A stretch of DNA of 35,961 nucleotides, taken from assembly GCA_030527795.1 (NCBI GenBank), contig JAUNAB010000017.1, positions 1 through 35,961 on the forward strand, given 5' to 3'. Numbering within the stretch: the first letter of the stretch is position 1; each line of letters opens with the position of its first letter. The position numbers and the translations under genes were made by a program. Positions 16,377 to 27,035 of this stretch are shown piece by piece. The notes under the pieces were generated by a model. That model did not search any database, was not told the DNA's origin, and saw only the letters and a list, made by a program, of their open reading frames with translations. Origin of the DNA: Pasteurellaceae bacterium. Lineage in GTDB: Bacteria; Pseudomonadota; Gammaproteobacteria; Enterobacterales; Pasteurellaceae.

Positions 16377-17855
16377 TTATTCAGACTCTTTTGCTTTTTC
16401 AGGTTGAACAACAGCCTTCGGCTCACTTTGCTGTTCGGTTACTTGCTTATTCTCAACGGATGTACTCTGATCGCTTTCCTGCTTTTGTTGCACACGATAA
16501 TAGTTGATTATGCTATTCATATAGCGACGTATATTTTCTACATATTGATAGGCTTCATAACCACGAGCATAACCATATTTCAACGTGCTGTAATAACGTT
16601 TTTCTGCGAGCAATGGCAAATTCTTCTTCACGTCTAGCCAATTATCGGGGTTACCCCCAAGCGTTTTGGTTAAACGACGTGCATCAAGTAAATGCCCTAA
16701 CCCCATATTATACCCAGCCAATGCAAACCAAACGCGATCTTCTTTTTCAATAGTATCGGGCAGTTGAGCAATCAACCAATGTAAATATTCAGAACCTGCC
16801 CGAATACTTTGCTCCGCATCCGTACGATCATTGACTTTCATTCGATCCGCAGTCGGTTTCGTTAACATCATAATGCCACGCACACCTGTCGGCGAAGTCG
16901 CATCCGCATTCCAATGTGATTCTTGATAAGCAACCGCGGCTAATAAACGCCAATCTAAATCACCTTGATATTTTTGAAACAATGGGGAAAGTTTTGGCAA
17001 AACTTCATCTATCGCATTGGTATAAGTATTCATATCAACATAATCAAATTGCCGAAAATGGCTAAAGTACTTCTCTTCAATCCGTGCAATTAAGCCATTT
17101 TCCAGAGACTGATTCATAAACCCAAGTATTGCCGCTTGCAATTCATTATAAGAACTATTCGCTAAATACCAATGTACCGTACTTTCATCGGTCACATCAA
17201 AAGCTACCGCCAAATTCGGCTTCACTTGCTGGGTTGAAGATACGTTGATACTGTCTGCAATGGTGTAATCAATTTTGCCCTCTGCCACTTGTAATAATAA
17301 CTCTTCTTGGGTTTGATTATTCACAAATGACCATTTCAAGTTCGGGTACTTTTCTTTAGACGCAGCTAATAATTCAGCCAAACCCGAACCTTCGGATACC
17401 ACCAAATTGCCTTTCAGTTGCCCTAAATTTGCTGGACGGGTTTCCCCTTTGCGATAGACTAATTGCCAAGAAGCGGAATAATAGGCAGGGCCAAGTTGAA
17501 AATTATCCTGTTTACTTGGTTGATAAAGTAAATTCGCAGCAGCAATATCAATCTTATTATCCGTGAGTTCACTAAATAAGGTATCGGCATTTGGCATCGC
17601 CTGCATCTCAAGCGTTACGCCTAAATAATCAGCAAAAGCTTTACTCAGCTCATATTCCAACCCCGAATTGCCTTCAGCATTAATAAAATATGAAACAGGG
17701 TTATTCACCGTGCCAACAATCAATTTACCGCGGTGTAAAATTTCGTCAAAACGATTTTCTTCCGCTCGCATCGCTTGTTGCCACGGATACACCATATCAA
17801 TCGCCCATAACAACAACGCGATCGCCGCAGCGACACGAATAATTAACCCTTTCAT
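16377..17855 (-). CDS. mltF: Membrane-bound lytic murein transglycosylase F
   Basis: MltF cleaves the glycan strand of peptidoglycan non-hydrolytically, forming 1,6-anhydromuropeptides, and sits at the outer membrane facing the periplasm. The 492-residue protein (E. coli 518) has an N-terminal hydrophobic segment (residues 4-23), a solute-binding-protein-like regulatory domain (about 40-268; [16 protein letters not shown]) and a C-terminal SLT domain with the catalytic glutamate E312 in [26 protein letters not shown] and [14 protein letters not shown] follow. The K/E/Q-rich tail from about 455 looks disordered. No lipobox is visible. The ATG lies six bases after the yhcH stop with only T residues between and no clear ribosome binding site, suggesting translational coupling. 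Confidence 0.93.
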   Translation of the reverse strand: MKGLIIRVAAAIALLLWAIDMVYPWQQAMRAEENRFDEILHRGKLIVGTVNNPVSYFINAEGNSGLEYELSKAFADYLGVTLEMQAMPNADTLFSELTDNKIDIAAANLLYQPSKQDNFQLGPAYYSASWQLVYRKGETRPANLGQLKGNLVVSEGSGLAELLAASKEKYPNLKWSFVNNQTQEELLLQVAEGKIDYTIADSINVSSTQQVKPNLAVAFDVTDESTVHWYLANSSYNELQAAILGFMNQSLENGLIARIEEKYFSHFRQFDYVDMNTYTNAIDEVLPKLSPLFQKYQGDLDWRLLAAVAYQESHWNADATSPTGVRGIMMLTKPTADRMKVNDRTDAEQSIRAGSEYLHWLIAQLPDTIEKEDRVWFALAGYNMGLGHLLDARRLTKTLGGNPDNWLDVKKNLPLLAEKRYYSTLKYGYARGYEAYQYVENIRRYMNSIINYYRVQQKQESDQSTSVENKQVTEQQSEPKAVVQPEKAKESE

Positions 17856-17861
17856 AAAAAA

Positions 17862-18377
<516 letters not shown>

Positions 18378-18463
18378 TTAGGCAAAATCCGCTATATGAT
18401 ACTATAACCCATTAATTTTTGCTTAAATTTTTCAACATTCGCCTAAAAAACGATGATAAGTCC

Positions 18464-18491
18464 TAGACTTAACGACAATATTTGCTATAAT
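18464..18491 (+). promoter_or_regulatory. tRNA-Ile promoter
   Basis: A perfect -10 TATAAT lies at 18486-18491, with a partial -35 TAGACT at 18464-18469 (16-base spacer), about 13 bases before the tRNA 5' end. A strong -10 just before a tRNA gene is the expected arrangement. Confidence 0.6.
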
Positions 18492-18504
18492 CCAACACAA
18501 TTTT

Positions 18505-18581
18505 CCCCCCTTAGCTCAGTCGGTTAGAGCAGGCGACTCATAATCGCTTGGTCACTGGTTCAAGTCCGGTAGGGGGGACCA
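18505..18581 (+). tRNA. tRNA-Ile(CAU), the lysidine-modified AUA reader
   Basis: A 77-base cloverleaf with encoded CCA. The acceptor stem CCCCCCT (18505-18511) pairs fully with AGGGGGG (18571-18577), discriminator A at 18578. The D arm starts GCTC and the T arm contains GGTTCAAGTCC. The anticodon arm GGCGACTCATAATCGCTT has anticodon CAT and, from memory, equals that of E. coli ileX, not that of elongator tRNA-Met. It should therefore be the minor isoleucine tRNA whose C34 is converted to lysidine by TilS so that it reads AUA. The acceptor stem begins with a C1-G72 pair, whereas ileX has G1-C72. Automated tools often label this gene tRNA-Met. Confidence 0.9.
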
Positions 18582-18741
18582 TTCAAACTAAATTTCCTTT
18601 CGTAATCGTCCTTTAATTTCTAAAATACGAGCTTATTTCAATTTAACTTTATCAGCTAAAAATATAGATTAAAGATACACTCAATTCATAAACCAAAAGA
18701 GTGAAAAATGGTCTCAGATAAGAGGAAAGGAATTAACATTT

Positions 18742-18779
18742 ACCGCAGTCAAAAAAACGCTTGGATTTTTGACCGCGGT
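18742..18779. repeat. Imperfect inverted ACCGCGGT pair downstream of glpC
   Basis: ACCGCAGTCAAAAA at 18742-18755 pairs with TTTTTGACCGCGGT ending at 18779, with one mismatch in the left core. Core spacing is 30 bases, the same as in other pairs. It lies just past the glpC stop and probably reduces read-through, although the tail after it on the minus strand is not T-rich. The stretch 18582-18741 between the tRNA and this hairpin holds nothing else I can identify. Confidence 0.6.
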
Positions 18780-18785
18780 TTATTG

Positions 18786-20054
18786 CTAACGATCTAATGC
18801 CATTGCCAGTAAGGTGATCGGGTGCAAACAGGTTAAATTACTTGACATATCAATTTGCCATTTACAAGTTTCACACTCGGAAACCACATAATCAAAATCC
18901 CCTTGATTAATATGATCAAATAAGGTTTTACCAATCGCTTGTGATACGTCATAATTTTCCGATTTAAAGCCGTAAGTTCCCGCAATCCCACAACATTGCG
19001 AAGGTAACATTGTAATTTCAACGCCAGGAATTTGACGGAGAACCTCTAAGGTATAAGGCGCCCAGCCCGCTTTATCAACGTGACAAGCCGTATGATAAGC
19101 CAATTTCAATGGCATTGATTTTAATGGCAACTTTTTGCCTTGTTGCAATAATTTATACAGATAGCGTGTCACGATATCCAAATGTGGACGCACTTTGGCA
19201 TTATCAATACCAAGTAAATGGTGGCATTCATCGCGTAAATTCATCGTACAACTCGATGAAGTGCCAACCACATCAAGTTCTTGCACGATTTTTTCCATTT
19301 GTGCGATATTAAAACCCGCTAACTGTTTTGCTCGTTTTGGAAAACCATTTACTGTTAATGGTAAACCGCAACATTTTTCTTTTTCCAACAGCACAACGCC
19401 AATTCCTATTGCATTAAAGACATCGATCAACTCTTTGCCGAGCTGTGGGTTATTATAATTAACGTAGCAACCGTGATAATACGCCACTTTTTCCTGATAT
19501 TGTGCCTGGTGTTTCATTTCTTTTTTCATATACCACTGGCGAAATGATCCAAAAGAATATTTCGGCAAGCTACGGTGCTGACTCACGTTAATGGTTTTTT
19601 CTAATAGAAAACGTGTTGCTTTCAGGCTAGTGATACGATTAACAATCGGGGCAAGAGGCGTATTCATTTTGCCCATAAAATCTGTGTTGCTCAGAATAGC
19701 ATCGCGCAATTTATGACGTAATGGTTTATGTTGTTGTGGCAAATGATTGTTTCTCGCTCGCACAATCAAATCACCAATTTTTACATCAGAAGGGCAAGCC
19801 ACTTCGCAACGTTTGCAATTTGTACAATATTTTAAGGCTTCATCATACATATTCACGCCTTTAAGACGCAAACGTTCGCCATCAGGTCCAGACTGTTTTG
19901 GACCTGGGTAAAATGGATTTTGGCCTGAAACAGGACAAACCGCGGTACAAGCCGTGCATTTAATACAATTTTCAAAGCTTTCATCAATATATTGATGCGA
20001 AACAGGGGCTTGGTAATGTTGCTTTGCATTGGCAATTAATTGTTGGATATTCAT
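18786..20054 (-). CDS. glpC: Anaerobic glycerol-3-phosphate dehydrogenase subunit C
   Basis: GlpC is the iron-sulfur subunit that links the GlpAB dehydrogenase to the membrane quinone pool during anaerobic growth. The 422-residue protein (E. coli 396) has two ferredoxin-type [4Fe-4S] motifs, [12 protein letters not shown] (C30, C33, C36, C40) and [12 protein letters not shown] (C77, C80, C83, C87). Two CCG domains follow, with EKCCGLPL and SQCCGIAG, as in heterodisulfide-reductase-like subunits. It overlaps the end of glpB by four bases (ATGA), and the G-rich end of glpB supplies its ribosome binding site, so translation is coupled. It is the last gene of glpABC. Confidence 0.96.
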   Translation of the reverse strand: MNIQQLIANAKQHYQAPVSHQYIDESFENCIKCTACTAVCPVSGQNPFYPGPKQSGPDGERLRLKGVNMYDEALKYCTNCKRCEVACPSDVKIGDLIVRARNNHLPQQHKPLRHKLRDAILSNTDFMGKMNTPLAPIVNRITSLKATRFLLEKTINVSQHRSLPKYSFGSFRQWYMKKEMKHQAQYQEKVAYYHGCYVNYNNPQLGKELIDVFNAIGIGVVLLEKEKCCGLPLTVNGFPKRAKQLAGFNIAQMEKIVQELDVVGTSSSCTMNLRDECHHLLGIDNAKVRPHLDIVTRYLYKLLQQGKKLPLKSMPLKLAYHTACHVDKAGWAPYTLEVLRQIPGVEITMLPSQCCGIAGTYGFKSENYDVSQAIGKTLFDHINQGDFDYVVSECETCKWQIDMSSNLTCLHPITLLAMALDR

Positions 20055-21340
20055 TTTTTCCCCCCAATTTGTTGTGCCGCAGTGAATGCAGTAACAATAG
20101 CAACACCAGAACCACAGCCTAATTCAATACCGTTATACCCACCAATCACATCGCCCACCGCATACAAATTAGCGAGAAACTCACCATTTTTTTGTACTTG
20201 GCAGCGTTCATTAATTATCACTCCTGCCGATTGATAAGGCTGAGCTCGATTAAATTGATTCACCGTCCAACTGAAGCGATCGTTCGCAGTAAACTGCCCT
20301 AGTTGGATAATATCTGACTTAAATAACGGTTCACTTATCCCGTCAAATTCAGCAACCAAACCATTGCTAAAAAATCCACCACTGGCTAAAACAAAGTCGG
20401 ATGCCCGAATTGCAATTTGCTCGTGGATACTCGTATAAATCGCTCGAATGCGATGACCGTCAAATTCCGCTCTTAATGCACGATCGCCATTGATCATTAA
20501 CCCACCTAACCGTTCAAAGTGGTGACGTAAAATTTTATGTTGACGCCCACCGAGTAATGAAGGCGGTAAAGTCGGCAGTTCAAATAACGGCAACCTTGAT
20601 TGTGCTTTTAATTGATTAAATAAATGCTGATCATCTAAACCAAAACAAGCGGGCAAAAATACCGCATCAGCATTTCCTGCGGCTTGTTGAATATCACGCA
20701 TAAGGCTTTCAAAGGCTAATTTATGTTCAAGCAATTGTGCAATATTCACACTGCGGAACTCGCGTGATTCCGCTCGCAAATGATCTAACTCTGGAATATG
20801 CAAATAATGGATTATCAGTTCACAATCAACAAATTGCGGATTGAGCTTTAAATTTTCCGCCAACATTTGCGGTTGGAAATCGTGGTAGCCTTCAATGCCA
20901 AGGACTGCGATTTTATGATATTGAAAATGATCCGCGTTCATTGGCAAACAAGGAACCGAATTTGGCGATAGCCACGTTGCTCGTAGCCCACCAAGTGGCG
21001 TTACCCGCCAATGGTTTTGTTCATAAGACCCGACTAAATTTAAACCCAACAGTTGCCCCAACTGTTCAAAACGTTGTACGCAAGAGCTCACTTGAGTTTG
21101 CCCTAAAATGACATAGGGATGCAAAGGGGATTCTTGAGCTAATTGCACAAAACCGCGGTCAAAATTCTCAACGTTTTTTCCGCTGGGTAATTTTCCCAAG
21201 AGATCAAGGGATCCACTGGAAAAATCTAATGCCGTTTGCCCCCCATTAATGATTGCACAACGTTTTCCTTGTTCTTGCAATGCAATACCACAGGTTAAGC
21301 CTGCTAACCCACCACCAATAATCACGACATCAAAATTCAT
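20051..21340 (-). CDS. glpB: Anaerobic glycerol-3-phosphate dehydrogenase subunit B
   Basis: GlpB is the flavin-containing partner of GlpA in the dehydrogenase that oxidises sn-glycerol-3-phosphate to dihydroxyacetone phosphate with fumarate or nitrate as final acceptor. The 429-residue protein (E. coli 419) begins [21 protein letters not shown], a classic FAD-binding Rossmann start, and ends with a second flavin-contacting stretch [27 protein letters not shown] lies ten bases upstream of its ATG, inside the glpA 3' end, which it overlaps by 11 bases. It overlaps glpC by four bases at its own 3' end. One ACCGCGGTCAAAA copy (21152) is inside the gene. Confidence 0.96.
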   Translation of the reverse strand: MNFDVVIIGGGLAGLTCGIALQEQGKRCAIINGGQTALDFSSGSLDLLGKLPSGKNVENFDRGFVQLAQESPLHPYVILGQTQVSSCVQRFEQLGQLLGLNLVGSYEQNHWRVTPLGGLRATWLSPNSVPCLPMNADHFQYHKIAVLGIEGYHDFQPQMLAENLKLNPQFVDCELIIHYLHIPELDHLRAESREFRSVNIAQLLEHKLAFESLMRDIQQAAGNADAVFLPACFGLDDQHLFNQLKAQSRLPLFELPTLPPSLLGGRQHKILRHHFERLGGLMINGDRALRAEFDGHRIRAIYTSIHEQIAIRASDFVLASGGFFSNGLVAEFDGISEPLFKSDIIQLGQFTANDRFSWTVNQFNRAQPYQSAGVIINERCQVQKNGEFLANLYAVGDVIGGYNGIELGCGSGVAIVTAFTAAQQIGGKK

Positions 21341-23006
21341 TATTATTGACTCCTTGTATCTGTTGCGGTTTCACATCGTTTAAACCGAGTAAACTGTAAT
21401 AAATCCAACTGGTAAATTCTGCTTCGCGGATAGCCTCGCCCCAAGCAATAGGTTCAATACCACGCCAACGTTCTTGCATAAACGCAGCAAGCTGATGAGT
21501 TGATTGGTGTGGTGTCGTTACGTCAAAACGTGCCATTAAACCTGCAGCACGACACGCACAAAGTTCAGCCTGACAAGTCCCCATTCCAACACGAGTGCGG
21601 CGGCGTAAATCTACAAGGTTATGAATATTTAATTCCTTAACTGCATAACGCACTTCACCTGCCGTCACGGCTTCGCATTCACAGACTAATGAACGATCTA
21701 AACGTTCGTTGTCAAGTAAACGCATCGCACGTGCGCCGTGCCGATAAACCACCGAATGGAGAATTGTATTGGGTAATGAGGTAATTTTCTTGCTCGTTTC
21801 TTCACGACTTTCATTAGAGCCAGGCAACTCACGCGTAGCCGTTTCGCATTGCTTAGTGTTATTTAGCTTTTTACAAACTAAGTTTGTTGCCCATTCAGCC
21901 ATTAGGCGATAAGTCATTAATTTACCACCCGTAATGGTAATAAATCCTTCTAAACCATCACGTTCAGCGTGATCGAATAATACAATCCCACGACTCACAT
22001 TACGTCCAGATGGGTCATTATCGGCAGCCACTAACGGACGAACACCTGCATAAGCACGCAATACTCGCGTATGACGTAAACTTGGTGCCAATTTTTCACC
22101 TTCGCGGAAAAGAATATCCACTTCTTCAGGGGTTACTGCCATATTATCAATTTGATCATAAGGAATGCGGCTGGAAGTTGTGCCAATCACACAAATAGTA
22201 TCGCCTGGCACTAAAATATCGGCATCTGCAGGTTTACGGCAACGATTAATCACGAGTTGATTAATGCGATGCCCCATTACTAATAATGCCCCTTTTGCAG
22301 GGAACATCCGAATACTTAAATCAGCATATTCTGCAATACCCTGCCCCCAAATGCCTCCAGCATTGACAACAATAGATGCAAAGAATTGGCGTTGCACCTG
22401 ATTTTTATGATCAAAGACATTCACCCCAATAACCCGATCACCTTCACGAATCAACCCCGTGACTTCGCAATAAGTAAAGACTTTTGCGCCATGTTCCTTG
22501 GCATCGATCATATTTGATGTTGCCAAACGAAAAGGATCTATCGAACCATCAGGCACCACCACTGCACCAACCAAATCAGGATTCACTGACGGTTCCATAT
22601 AACGTGCTAAATCAGGTTCAATAGGTTCAGCTTCAATGCCTGAATCGTGACAAGCTTGAATAAATGTTTTTTGGTAATTGAGATCGTCTTCGGGTAGAGT
22701 AATAAATAAGCCTTTGGTATCATCAACGCAATGGCGTGCAATCCGCTTTAAAATTTGATTTTCAATAATACATTCTTCTGCTGACTCTCTATCATTCACC
22801 GCATAGCGTGCACCACTATGCAACAACCCGTGATTACGCCCCGTTGCCCCTGTGGCAATATCACGACGTTCAAGTAGCACACAATCTAAACCACGCAACG
22901 CACAATCTCGAGCCGTTCCTGCACCTGTCACGCCGCCACCAATAATAATTACATCGGTAGTAATCGGTGAAAAATCAGCAACATTTTGGTAAAGCTGAGA
23001 TAACAT
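21330..23006 (-). CDS. glpA: Anaerobic glycerol-3-phosphate dehydrogenase subunit A
   Basis: GlpA is the catalytic FAD subunit of anaerobic glycerol-3-phosphate dehydrogenase. The 558-residue product (E. coli 542) has the dinucleotide-binding motif [20 protein letters not shown] (residues 18-37), the DAO-fold block [20 protein letters not shown], and a C-terminal BFD-like cysteine-rich domain ([15 protein letters not shown] ... CQAELCACR) expected to hold an iron-sulfur cluster. ATG 23006 is preferred: [18 protein letters not shown] follows a G-rich ribosome binding site, while the longer frame to 23042 adds a hydrophobic leader unlike the family. The upstream region holds a perfect CRP site and two tandem GlpR-like operators. 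Confidence 0.95.
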   Translation of the reverse strand: MLSQLYQNVADFSPITTDVIIIGGGVTGAGTARDCALRGLDCVLLERRDIATGATGRNHGLLHSGARYAVNDRESAEECIIENQILKRIARHCVDDTKGLFITLPEDDLNYQKTFIQACHDSGIEAEPIEPDLARYMEPSVNPDLVGAVVVPDGSIDPFRLATSNMIDAKEHGAKVFTYCEVTGLIREGDRVIGVNVFDHKNQVQRQFFASIVVNAGGIWGQGIAEYADLSIRMFPAKGALLVMGHRINQLVINRCRKPADADILVPGDTICVIGTTSSRIPYDQIDNMAVTPEEVDILFREGEKLAPSLRHTRVLRAYAGVRPLVAADNDPSGRNVSRGIVLFDHAERDGLEGFITITGGKLMTYRLMAEWATNLVCKKLNNTKQCETATRELPGSNESREETSKKITSLPNTILHSVVYRHGARAMRLLDNERLDRSLVCECEAVTAGEVRYAVKELNIHNLVDLRRRTRVGMGTCQAELCACRAAGLMARFDVTTPHQSTHQLAAFMQERWRGIEPIAWGEAIREAEFTSWIYYSLLGLNDVKPQQIQGVNNNEF

Positions 23007-23070
23007 ACCAACCCCCACAACAAAGCAAATAAAATAAAACAAAATTAAATGAACTTTATTCTAGTATAAA

Positions 23071-23108
23071 TGAGCGTTTTAGAATAGAAATTTGAGCGAA
23101 AAAGAACA
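23071..23108 (-). promoter_or_regulatory. Tandem GlpR-like operators upstream of glpA
   Basis: Two copies of TGAGCG-N4-AGAAYA occur on the plus strand at 23071-23086 and 23093-23108, exactly 22 bases apart (about two helical turns). On the minus strand each reads TRTTCT-N4-CGCTCA, an imperfect dyad resembling the E. coli GlpR operator halves (ATGTTCG type). They lie between the CRP site and the glpA start; a -10 candidate TATACT is at 23068-23063. Repression by GlpR is inferred. Confidence 0.5.
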
Positions 23109-23113
23109 GGATT

Positions 23114-23129
23114 TGTGAAGATGATCACA
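23114..23129. promoter_or_regulatory. CRP site upstream of glpABC
   Basis: TGTGA-AGATGA-TCACA is a perfect match to the CRP core, centred about 53 bases upstream of the TATACT -10 candidate, which places it near -65 if that element is used. Catabolite activation of glpABC is well known in enteric bacteria. Confidence 0.75.
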
Positions 23130-23165
23130 TTATCACTAACGAGATCGTCTTATTAAAGAAAAACG

Positions 23166-23202
23166 TAAAAAACCGCGGAAAAAATTTTCGGTATTTTTCC
23201 GC
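23166..23202 (-). terminator. Intrinsic terminator of glpQ
   Basis: Read on the minus strand, GCGGAAAAA and TTTTTTCCGC form a stem of 9 bp around a 9- to 10-base loop, followed by GG and six T residues, just after the glpQ stop. The right arm contains CCGCGGT from the dispersed repeat family. It separates the glpT-glpQ transcript from glpABC. Confidence 0.7.
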
Positions 23203-23220
23203 AGCAGTACGTTACATAGG

Positions 23221-24315
23221 CTATTTATTTTTATTTAAATAGTTGACCGCGGTATCAGGGAAATCGGTGAATAAACCCGTCGCTCCCGCCTTATTGAACA
23301 ACGCATCATACATTTGATCCACATTTTCAAAGAACGCAGGTAAATCATCTTTACGCACCGTGTAAGGATGCAGTTCCATTTGATAATGCTTAAGTTCTTC
23401 GACTAATGGCGTATAAACAATATGATTTGGCAGTGATTTTTCCTTATCAATCAACATATACCAACCAGGTCCAACACCATCCGCATATTTAGCGACTTCC
23501 GCCATTGCACCTGGTTTAAACATCCAATCATAGTCATAATTAATCCATTTTCCACTGGCATTTTGTTCTTCAGTTTCATGCCAATCAGTATAAGCCACTA
23601 ATTGCAATAATTTAAGATCCATCCCTAATTTTGGCATTAATTCTGTTTTAATTCGTTTTAACTCATTAAAATCAAAGGTTTGCAAATAAACTCGATCTGA
23701 TTTATGTTCATAGCCATATTTTTTCAATACTTTTAGCACTTCAAGGGAAATATCTTTGCCATTTTGATGATGAAACCAAGGCGCTTTGATTTCGGGATAA
23801 ATGCCCACTTTTTTCCCTGTTGATTTTTCTAAACCTTGAATAAACTCCAATTCATCTTCAAATGTATGAATTTTGAAATGCGATTTCCACATTGGGAAAC
23901 GTCTAGGATAAACTTGAACTTGCTTACCATCTTTTATCGTAAAATTTTCCGTCATATTTAAACTTTGGATTTCTTTTAGTGTAAAATCAATGACATAATA
24001 ACGCCCATCTTTACGGTGGCGATTTGGGAATTTACTTGCCACATCTGTCAATCCATCTAAAAAATGATCGTGAATCACAACTAAACGATTATCCTTCGTC
24101 ATAGCCAAATCTTGTTCTAAATAATCGGCTTTTTGTGCAAAAGCTAAAGCCTTACTTTCTAATGTATGTTCAGGTAAATAACCACTCGCTCCGCGGTGAG
24201 CAATGACTAATTTCACTGCGTTAGGACTGGTTTTTACTGAATTATTTACATTTGCATGACAACCAACCAATAATGCTGTCGCTATTACACTTAACGTCAA
24301 ATGAGTTAATTTCAT
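23221..24315 (-). CDS. glpQ: Glycerophosphodiester phosphodiesterase lipoprotein (GlpQ / protein D)
   Basis: GlpQ hydrolyses glycerophosphodiesters to sn-glycerol-3-phosphate and an alcohol. The 364-residue protein has the same length as H. influenzae protein D (Hpd) and near-identical blocks: IAHRGASGYLPEHTLESKAL, HDHFLDGLTD, GKKVGIYPEIKAPWFHHQNG, YLQTFDFNELKRIKTEL and ADGVGPGWYML. It starts with a lipoprotein signal (lipobox LLVGC, C19), so it is expected to be lipid-anchored at the outer membrane, unlike the soluble periplasmic GlpQ of E. coli. H40 is the catalytic histidine. GGAG precedes the ATG. It lies 74 bases downstream of glpT with a hairpin between; the pair makes and imports glycerol-3-phosphate, and in protein D-bearing species the choline released can feed lipopolysaccharide decoration. 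Confidence 0.95.
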   Translation of the reverse strand: MKLTHLTLSVIATALLVGCHANVNNSVKTSPNAVKLVIAHRGASGYLPEHTLESKALAFAQKADYLEQDLAMTKDNRLVVIHDHFLDGLTDVASKFPNRHRKDGRYYVIDFTLKEIQSLNMTENFTIKDGKQVQVYPRRFPMWKSHFKIHTFEDELEFIQGLEKSTGKKVGIYPEIKAPWFHHQNGKDISLEVLKVLKKYGYEHKSDRVYLQTFDFNELKRIKTELMPKLGMDLKLLQLVAYTDWHETEEQNASGKWINYDYDWMFKPGAMAEVAKYADGVGPGWYMLIDKEKSLPNHIVYTPLVEELKHYQMELHPYTVRKDDLPAFFENVDQMYDALFNKAGATGLFTDFPDTAVNYLNKNK

Positions 24316-24345
24316 TTCTATTCTCCTTTTAATTAATTAGAAAAC

Positions 24346-24368
24346 AGGAAGAACCTATGGTTCTTCCT
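24346..24368 (-). terminator. Intercistronic hairpin between glpT and glpQ
   Basis: AGGAAGAACC (24346-24355) and GGTTCTTCCT (24359-24368) form a perfect 10-bp stem with a three-base loop. On the minus strand it is followed by G then TTTT, so it could act as a partial terminator that lowers glpQ relative to glpT, or stabilise the glpT message. A plus-strand T tract also follows. Confidence 0.55.
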
Positions 24369-24389
24369 TTTACATCTTAAAAATCTGAA

Positions 24390-25835
24390 TTATTTACCAT
24401 AATGTTCAGCTAATTTCGCTTTATGCCGTCCTTCTTCAACCATAGTGATTAAAAGTAGAATACAAGCTAATACCGCACCTACGATGATGACATAGAAACC
24501 ACCATCCCAACCATAGTTTTGAGCGGCATAGCCAATTACCGCGGAAGCAGCAACAGAACCACCTAGGTAACCGAATAATCCAGTAAAACCTGCTGATGTC
24601 CCTGCAGCTTTTTTCGGTGCAAGTTCAAGAGCATGTAAACCAATCAACATCACGGGACCATAAATTAAGAAACCGATCGTGGTCATTAATAGGAAATCTT
24701 TAAATTGGTACGGATTTTGATACCATTCTTTGTCCGCATACATAGCAAGTTCATTTGCCGGCGTCGCAGGATTTAACCAGTAAGCAATCACCGCAATAGT
24801 GGTTAAGACCATAAATACAAAACCAGTTAAACCACGCTTACCTTTGAAAACTTTATCAGATACCCAACCACAAAGTAATGTTCCTGGAATAGCTGCTAAT
24901 TCATAAATTGTATAAGCAGAACTATAACCTTTAATATCAAAGTGTTTTACTTCATTTAGATACACTGGCGACCAGTTTAAAATACCGTAACGAATTAAAT
25001 ATACAAAGACATTCGCAATAGCGATATACCAAAGTAAACGATTTTTTAATACATAGGTAACAAAAATTTCTTTGGTTGATAATTCTTCTTCTGATTTTTT
25101 CTCATCATACCCTTCAGGATAATCATTACGCCATTTTTCAATAGAAGGCAAACCACAAGATTGCGGTGTATCTTTCATCACAAAATATACGGGAATAGCT
25201 AACAACATAGCAACGATACCTGGATAATAAAGGGTTTGTTGCCACACATCAGAAGCTGTCGCTTTTACACCATGTGTGGTAGAAAAAATATACCCTGCTA
25301 ACATTACCATTAACCCTGGTGCCATACCACCAAGATTATGTGCGGTGTTCCAAATAGAGACTATCGTTCCACGTTCAGATTTCGACCACCAATGCACCAT
25401 TGTTCGTCCGCAAGGTGGCCAGCCCATTCCTTGAAACCAACCATTCAAGAAAATCATAACCCACATAATGGTTACACCTGACGTTGCCCAAGGGAATAAC
25501 CCCATTAAGGTCATACATAACCCAGAAAGCAATAAACCAAATGGTAAAAAAACGCGTGGATTAGAGCGATCTGACATACTTGCCATAAAAAATTTTGATA
25601 AACCGTATGCCAAACCTGCGGCCGTACCAACATAACCTAACTGCGCTTTATCATATAGACCAGATTCAATTAACCCAGGCTGAGCTAAGTTAAAATTCGC
25701 ACGAACAAAATAATATGCCGCATAACCAAAGAAAATCCCTGCAAAAACTTGCCAACGTAACCGACGATACGTCGAATCAACCTTCTCTGCAGGAAGCTCT
25801 GCAATATGCGGAGCGGGTTTAAATGGACCAAACAT
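24390..25835 (-). CDS. glpT: Glycerol-3-phosphate transporter GlpT
   Basis: GlpT is an inner-membrane antiporter of the major facilitator superfamily (organophosphate:phosphate family) that imports glycerol-3-phosphate in exchange for phosphate. The 481-residue protein (E. coli 452) has 12 hydrophobic segments. It starts with the family's cytoplasmic [20 protein letters not shown], includes [10 protein letters not shown] with the conserved arginine that binds phosphate, and has the signature [22 protein letters not shown] precedes the ATG. It is the first gene of a glpT-glpQ unit with a perfect CRP site at 25944-25959. The longer C-terminus ([15 protein letters not shown]) is cytoplasmic. Confidence 0.97.
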   Translation of the reverse strand: MFGPFKPAPHIAELPAEKVDSTYRRLRWQVFAGIFFGYAAYYFVRANFNLAQPGLIESGLYDKAQLGYVGTAAGLAYGLSKFFMASMSDRSNPRVFLPFGLLLSGLCMTLMGLFPWATSGVTIMWVMIFLNGWFQGMGWPPCGRTMVHWWSKSERGTIVSIWNTAHNLGGMAPGLMVMLAGYIFSTTHGVKATASDVWQQTLYYPGIVAMLLAIPVYFVMKDTPQSCGLPSIEKWRNDYPEGYDEKKSEEELSTKEIFVTYVLKNRLLWYIAIANVFVYLIRYGILNWSPVYLNEVKHFDIKGYSSAYTIYELAAIPGTLLCGWVSDKVFKGKRGLTGFVFMVLTTIAVIAYWLNPATPANELAMYADKEWYQNPYQFKDFLLMTTIGFLIYGPVMLIGLHALELAPKKAAGTSAGFTGLFGYLGGSVAASAVIGYAAQNYGWDGGFYVIIVGAVLACILLLITMVEEGRHKAKLAEHYGK

Positions 25836-25943
25836 AATAAGTCTCCAACTTGTTGTTTAAGATATTGTTTATAAATAATAAATAGATATGGAGTATTAAG
25901 ATAACGTAACTTATCAAAACTTAAAAACTATTTGTTATAGATT

Positions 25944-25959
25944 TGTGAGCGAGTTCACA
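25944..25959. promoter_or_regulatory. CRP site upstream of glpT
   Basis: TGTGA-GCGAGT-TCACA matches the CRP core perfectly. A -10 candidate TATCTT lies on the minus strand at 25903-25898, placing the site near -61, the class I position. The site also contains TGAGCG, and another TGAGCGAAA lies on the minus strand near 25980, so GlpR may bind here too. The rest of 25836-26125 is AT-rich, with one CCGCGG variant near 26010. Confidence 0.7.
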
Positions 25960-26125
25960 GTATTTTTGATTGATTTCGCTCAAATGATTAGAATAAGAAA
26001 AAATGCTATACCGCGGACGAAAATCCGTTCATTTTTCAGAAAGGTTGATAAAAATTTGTTAAAGAAATTTAACCTAATATGCAGTAGAATACGCAATAAG
26101 ACTTTCTAAAATTCAACATTATTCA

Positions 26126-26989
26126 ATGCCGATGTCAAAACAAAAAATCATCGCATACATTCAATTAATGCGTTTTGATCGCCCGATAGGCACGTTGTTA
26201 TTACTCTGGCCCACATTATGGGCATTATTTTTGAGTGCACGAGGGGTGCCAACCTTTTCTATTCTGCTGATTTTTATAGCCGGTGTTATTTTTATGCGAG
26301 CAGCAGGTTGCGTCATTAATGATTATGCCGATCGGCATATTGATCATAAGGTAAAACGAACACGGCACCGCCCACTAACTACAGGGCAAATTACTGTCAC
26401 CGAAGCGAAAGGACTCTTTGCCATATTAGTGCTTTTTTCCTTTATTTTGGTCTTATTTTTAAATTTCTATGCAATCGCACTTTCGTTTATCGCAGTGATT
26501 TTGGCGTGTATTTATCCATTTATGAAACGCTACACCCATTTGCCACAATTTATTTTAGGCGCTGCATTTGGTTGGTCAATTCCGATGGCTTATGCTGCGG
26601 TGAGTAATCATTTACCTGTTGAATGTTGGCTATTATTTATGGCAAATCTCAGTTGGACGGTCGCTTATGATACGCAATATGCAATGGTTGATCGTGATGA
26701 CGATTTACGCATCGGTGTTAAATCAACGGCGATTTTATTTGCACAGTATGATAATAAAATCATTGCTCTACTCCAATTCATCAGTTTGCTATTGCTCATT
26801 TTCATCGGTGTTCAAGCTCAACTCTCGGTTTATTATTTCATTGTGCTAGCTGGAGCGGCAGGCTTTTTTATTTATCAATGCAAGCTCACTCGAAGTCGTG
26901 AGCGTGAAAATTGCTTTCAGGCATTTTTAAATAATAATTATTTTGGAATGGCGGTCTTTTTCGCTTTCTTAGTTGGGATCTTTTGCTAA
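26126..26989 (+). CDS. ubiA: 4-hydroxybenzoate octaprenyltransferase
   Basis: UbiA is an integral inner-membrane prenyltransferase that attaches the polyprenyl tail to 4-hydroxybenzoate in ubiquinone synthesis. The 287-residue product (E. coli 290) has about eight or nine membrane segments and both aspartate-rich motifs: [20 protein letters not shown] near residue 65 and [12 protein letters not shown] near 185, which bind the magnesium-diphosphate. The N-terminal [21 protein letters not shown] is typical. Two ATG codons lie at 26126 and 26132; neither has a clear ribosome binding site, so either may be used. It faces away from glpT and converges on metJ. No ubiC neighbour is seen. Confidence 0.95.
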   Translation: MPMSKQKIIAYIQLMRFDRPIGTLLLLWPTLWALFLSARGVPTFSILLIFIAGVIFMRAAGCVINDYADRHIDHKVKRTRHRPLTTGQITVTEAKGLFAILVLFSFILVLFLNFYAIALSFIAVILACIYPFMKRYTHLPQFILGAAFGWSIPMAYAAVSNHLPVECWLLFMANLSWTVAYDTQYAMVDRDDDLRIGVKSTAILFAQYDNKIIALLQFISLLLLIFIGVQAQLSVYYFIVLAGAAGFFIYQCKLTRSRERENCFQAFLNNNYFGMAVFFAFLVGIFC

Positions 26990-27035
26990 GAAGAAGACAA
27001 AGAAAAAACGCGTGAATTTTTGACCGCGGTTTTGG

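Noticed and set aside
18505-18581. Calling the tRNA an elongator or initiator tRNA-Met because of its CAT anticodon
   Set aside because: The anticodon arm GGCGACTCATAATCGCTT matches E. coli tRNA-Ile2 (ileX), not the Met tRNAs, whose arm reads CATCACTCATAATGATG.
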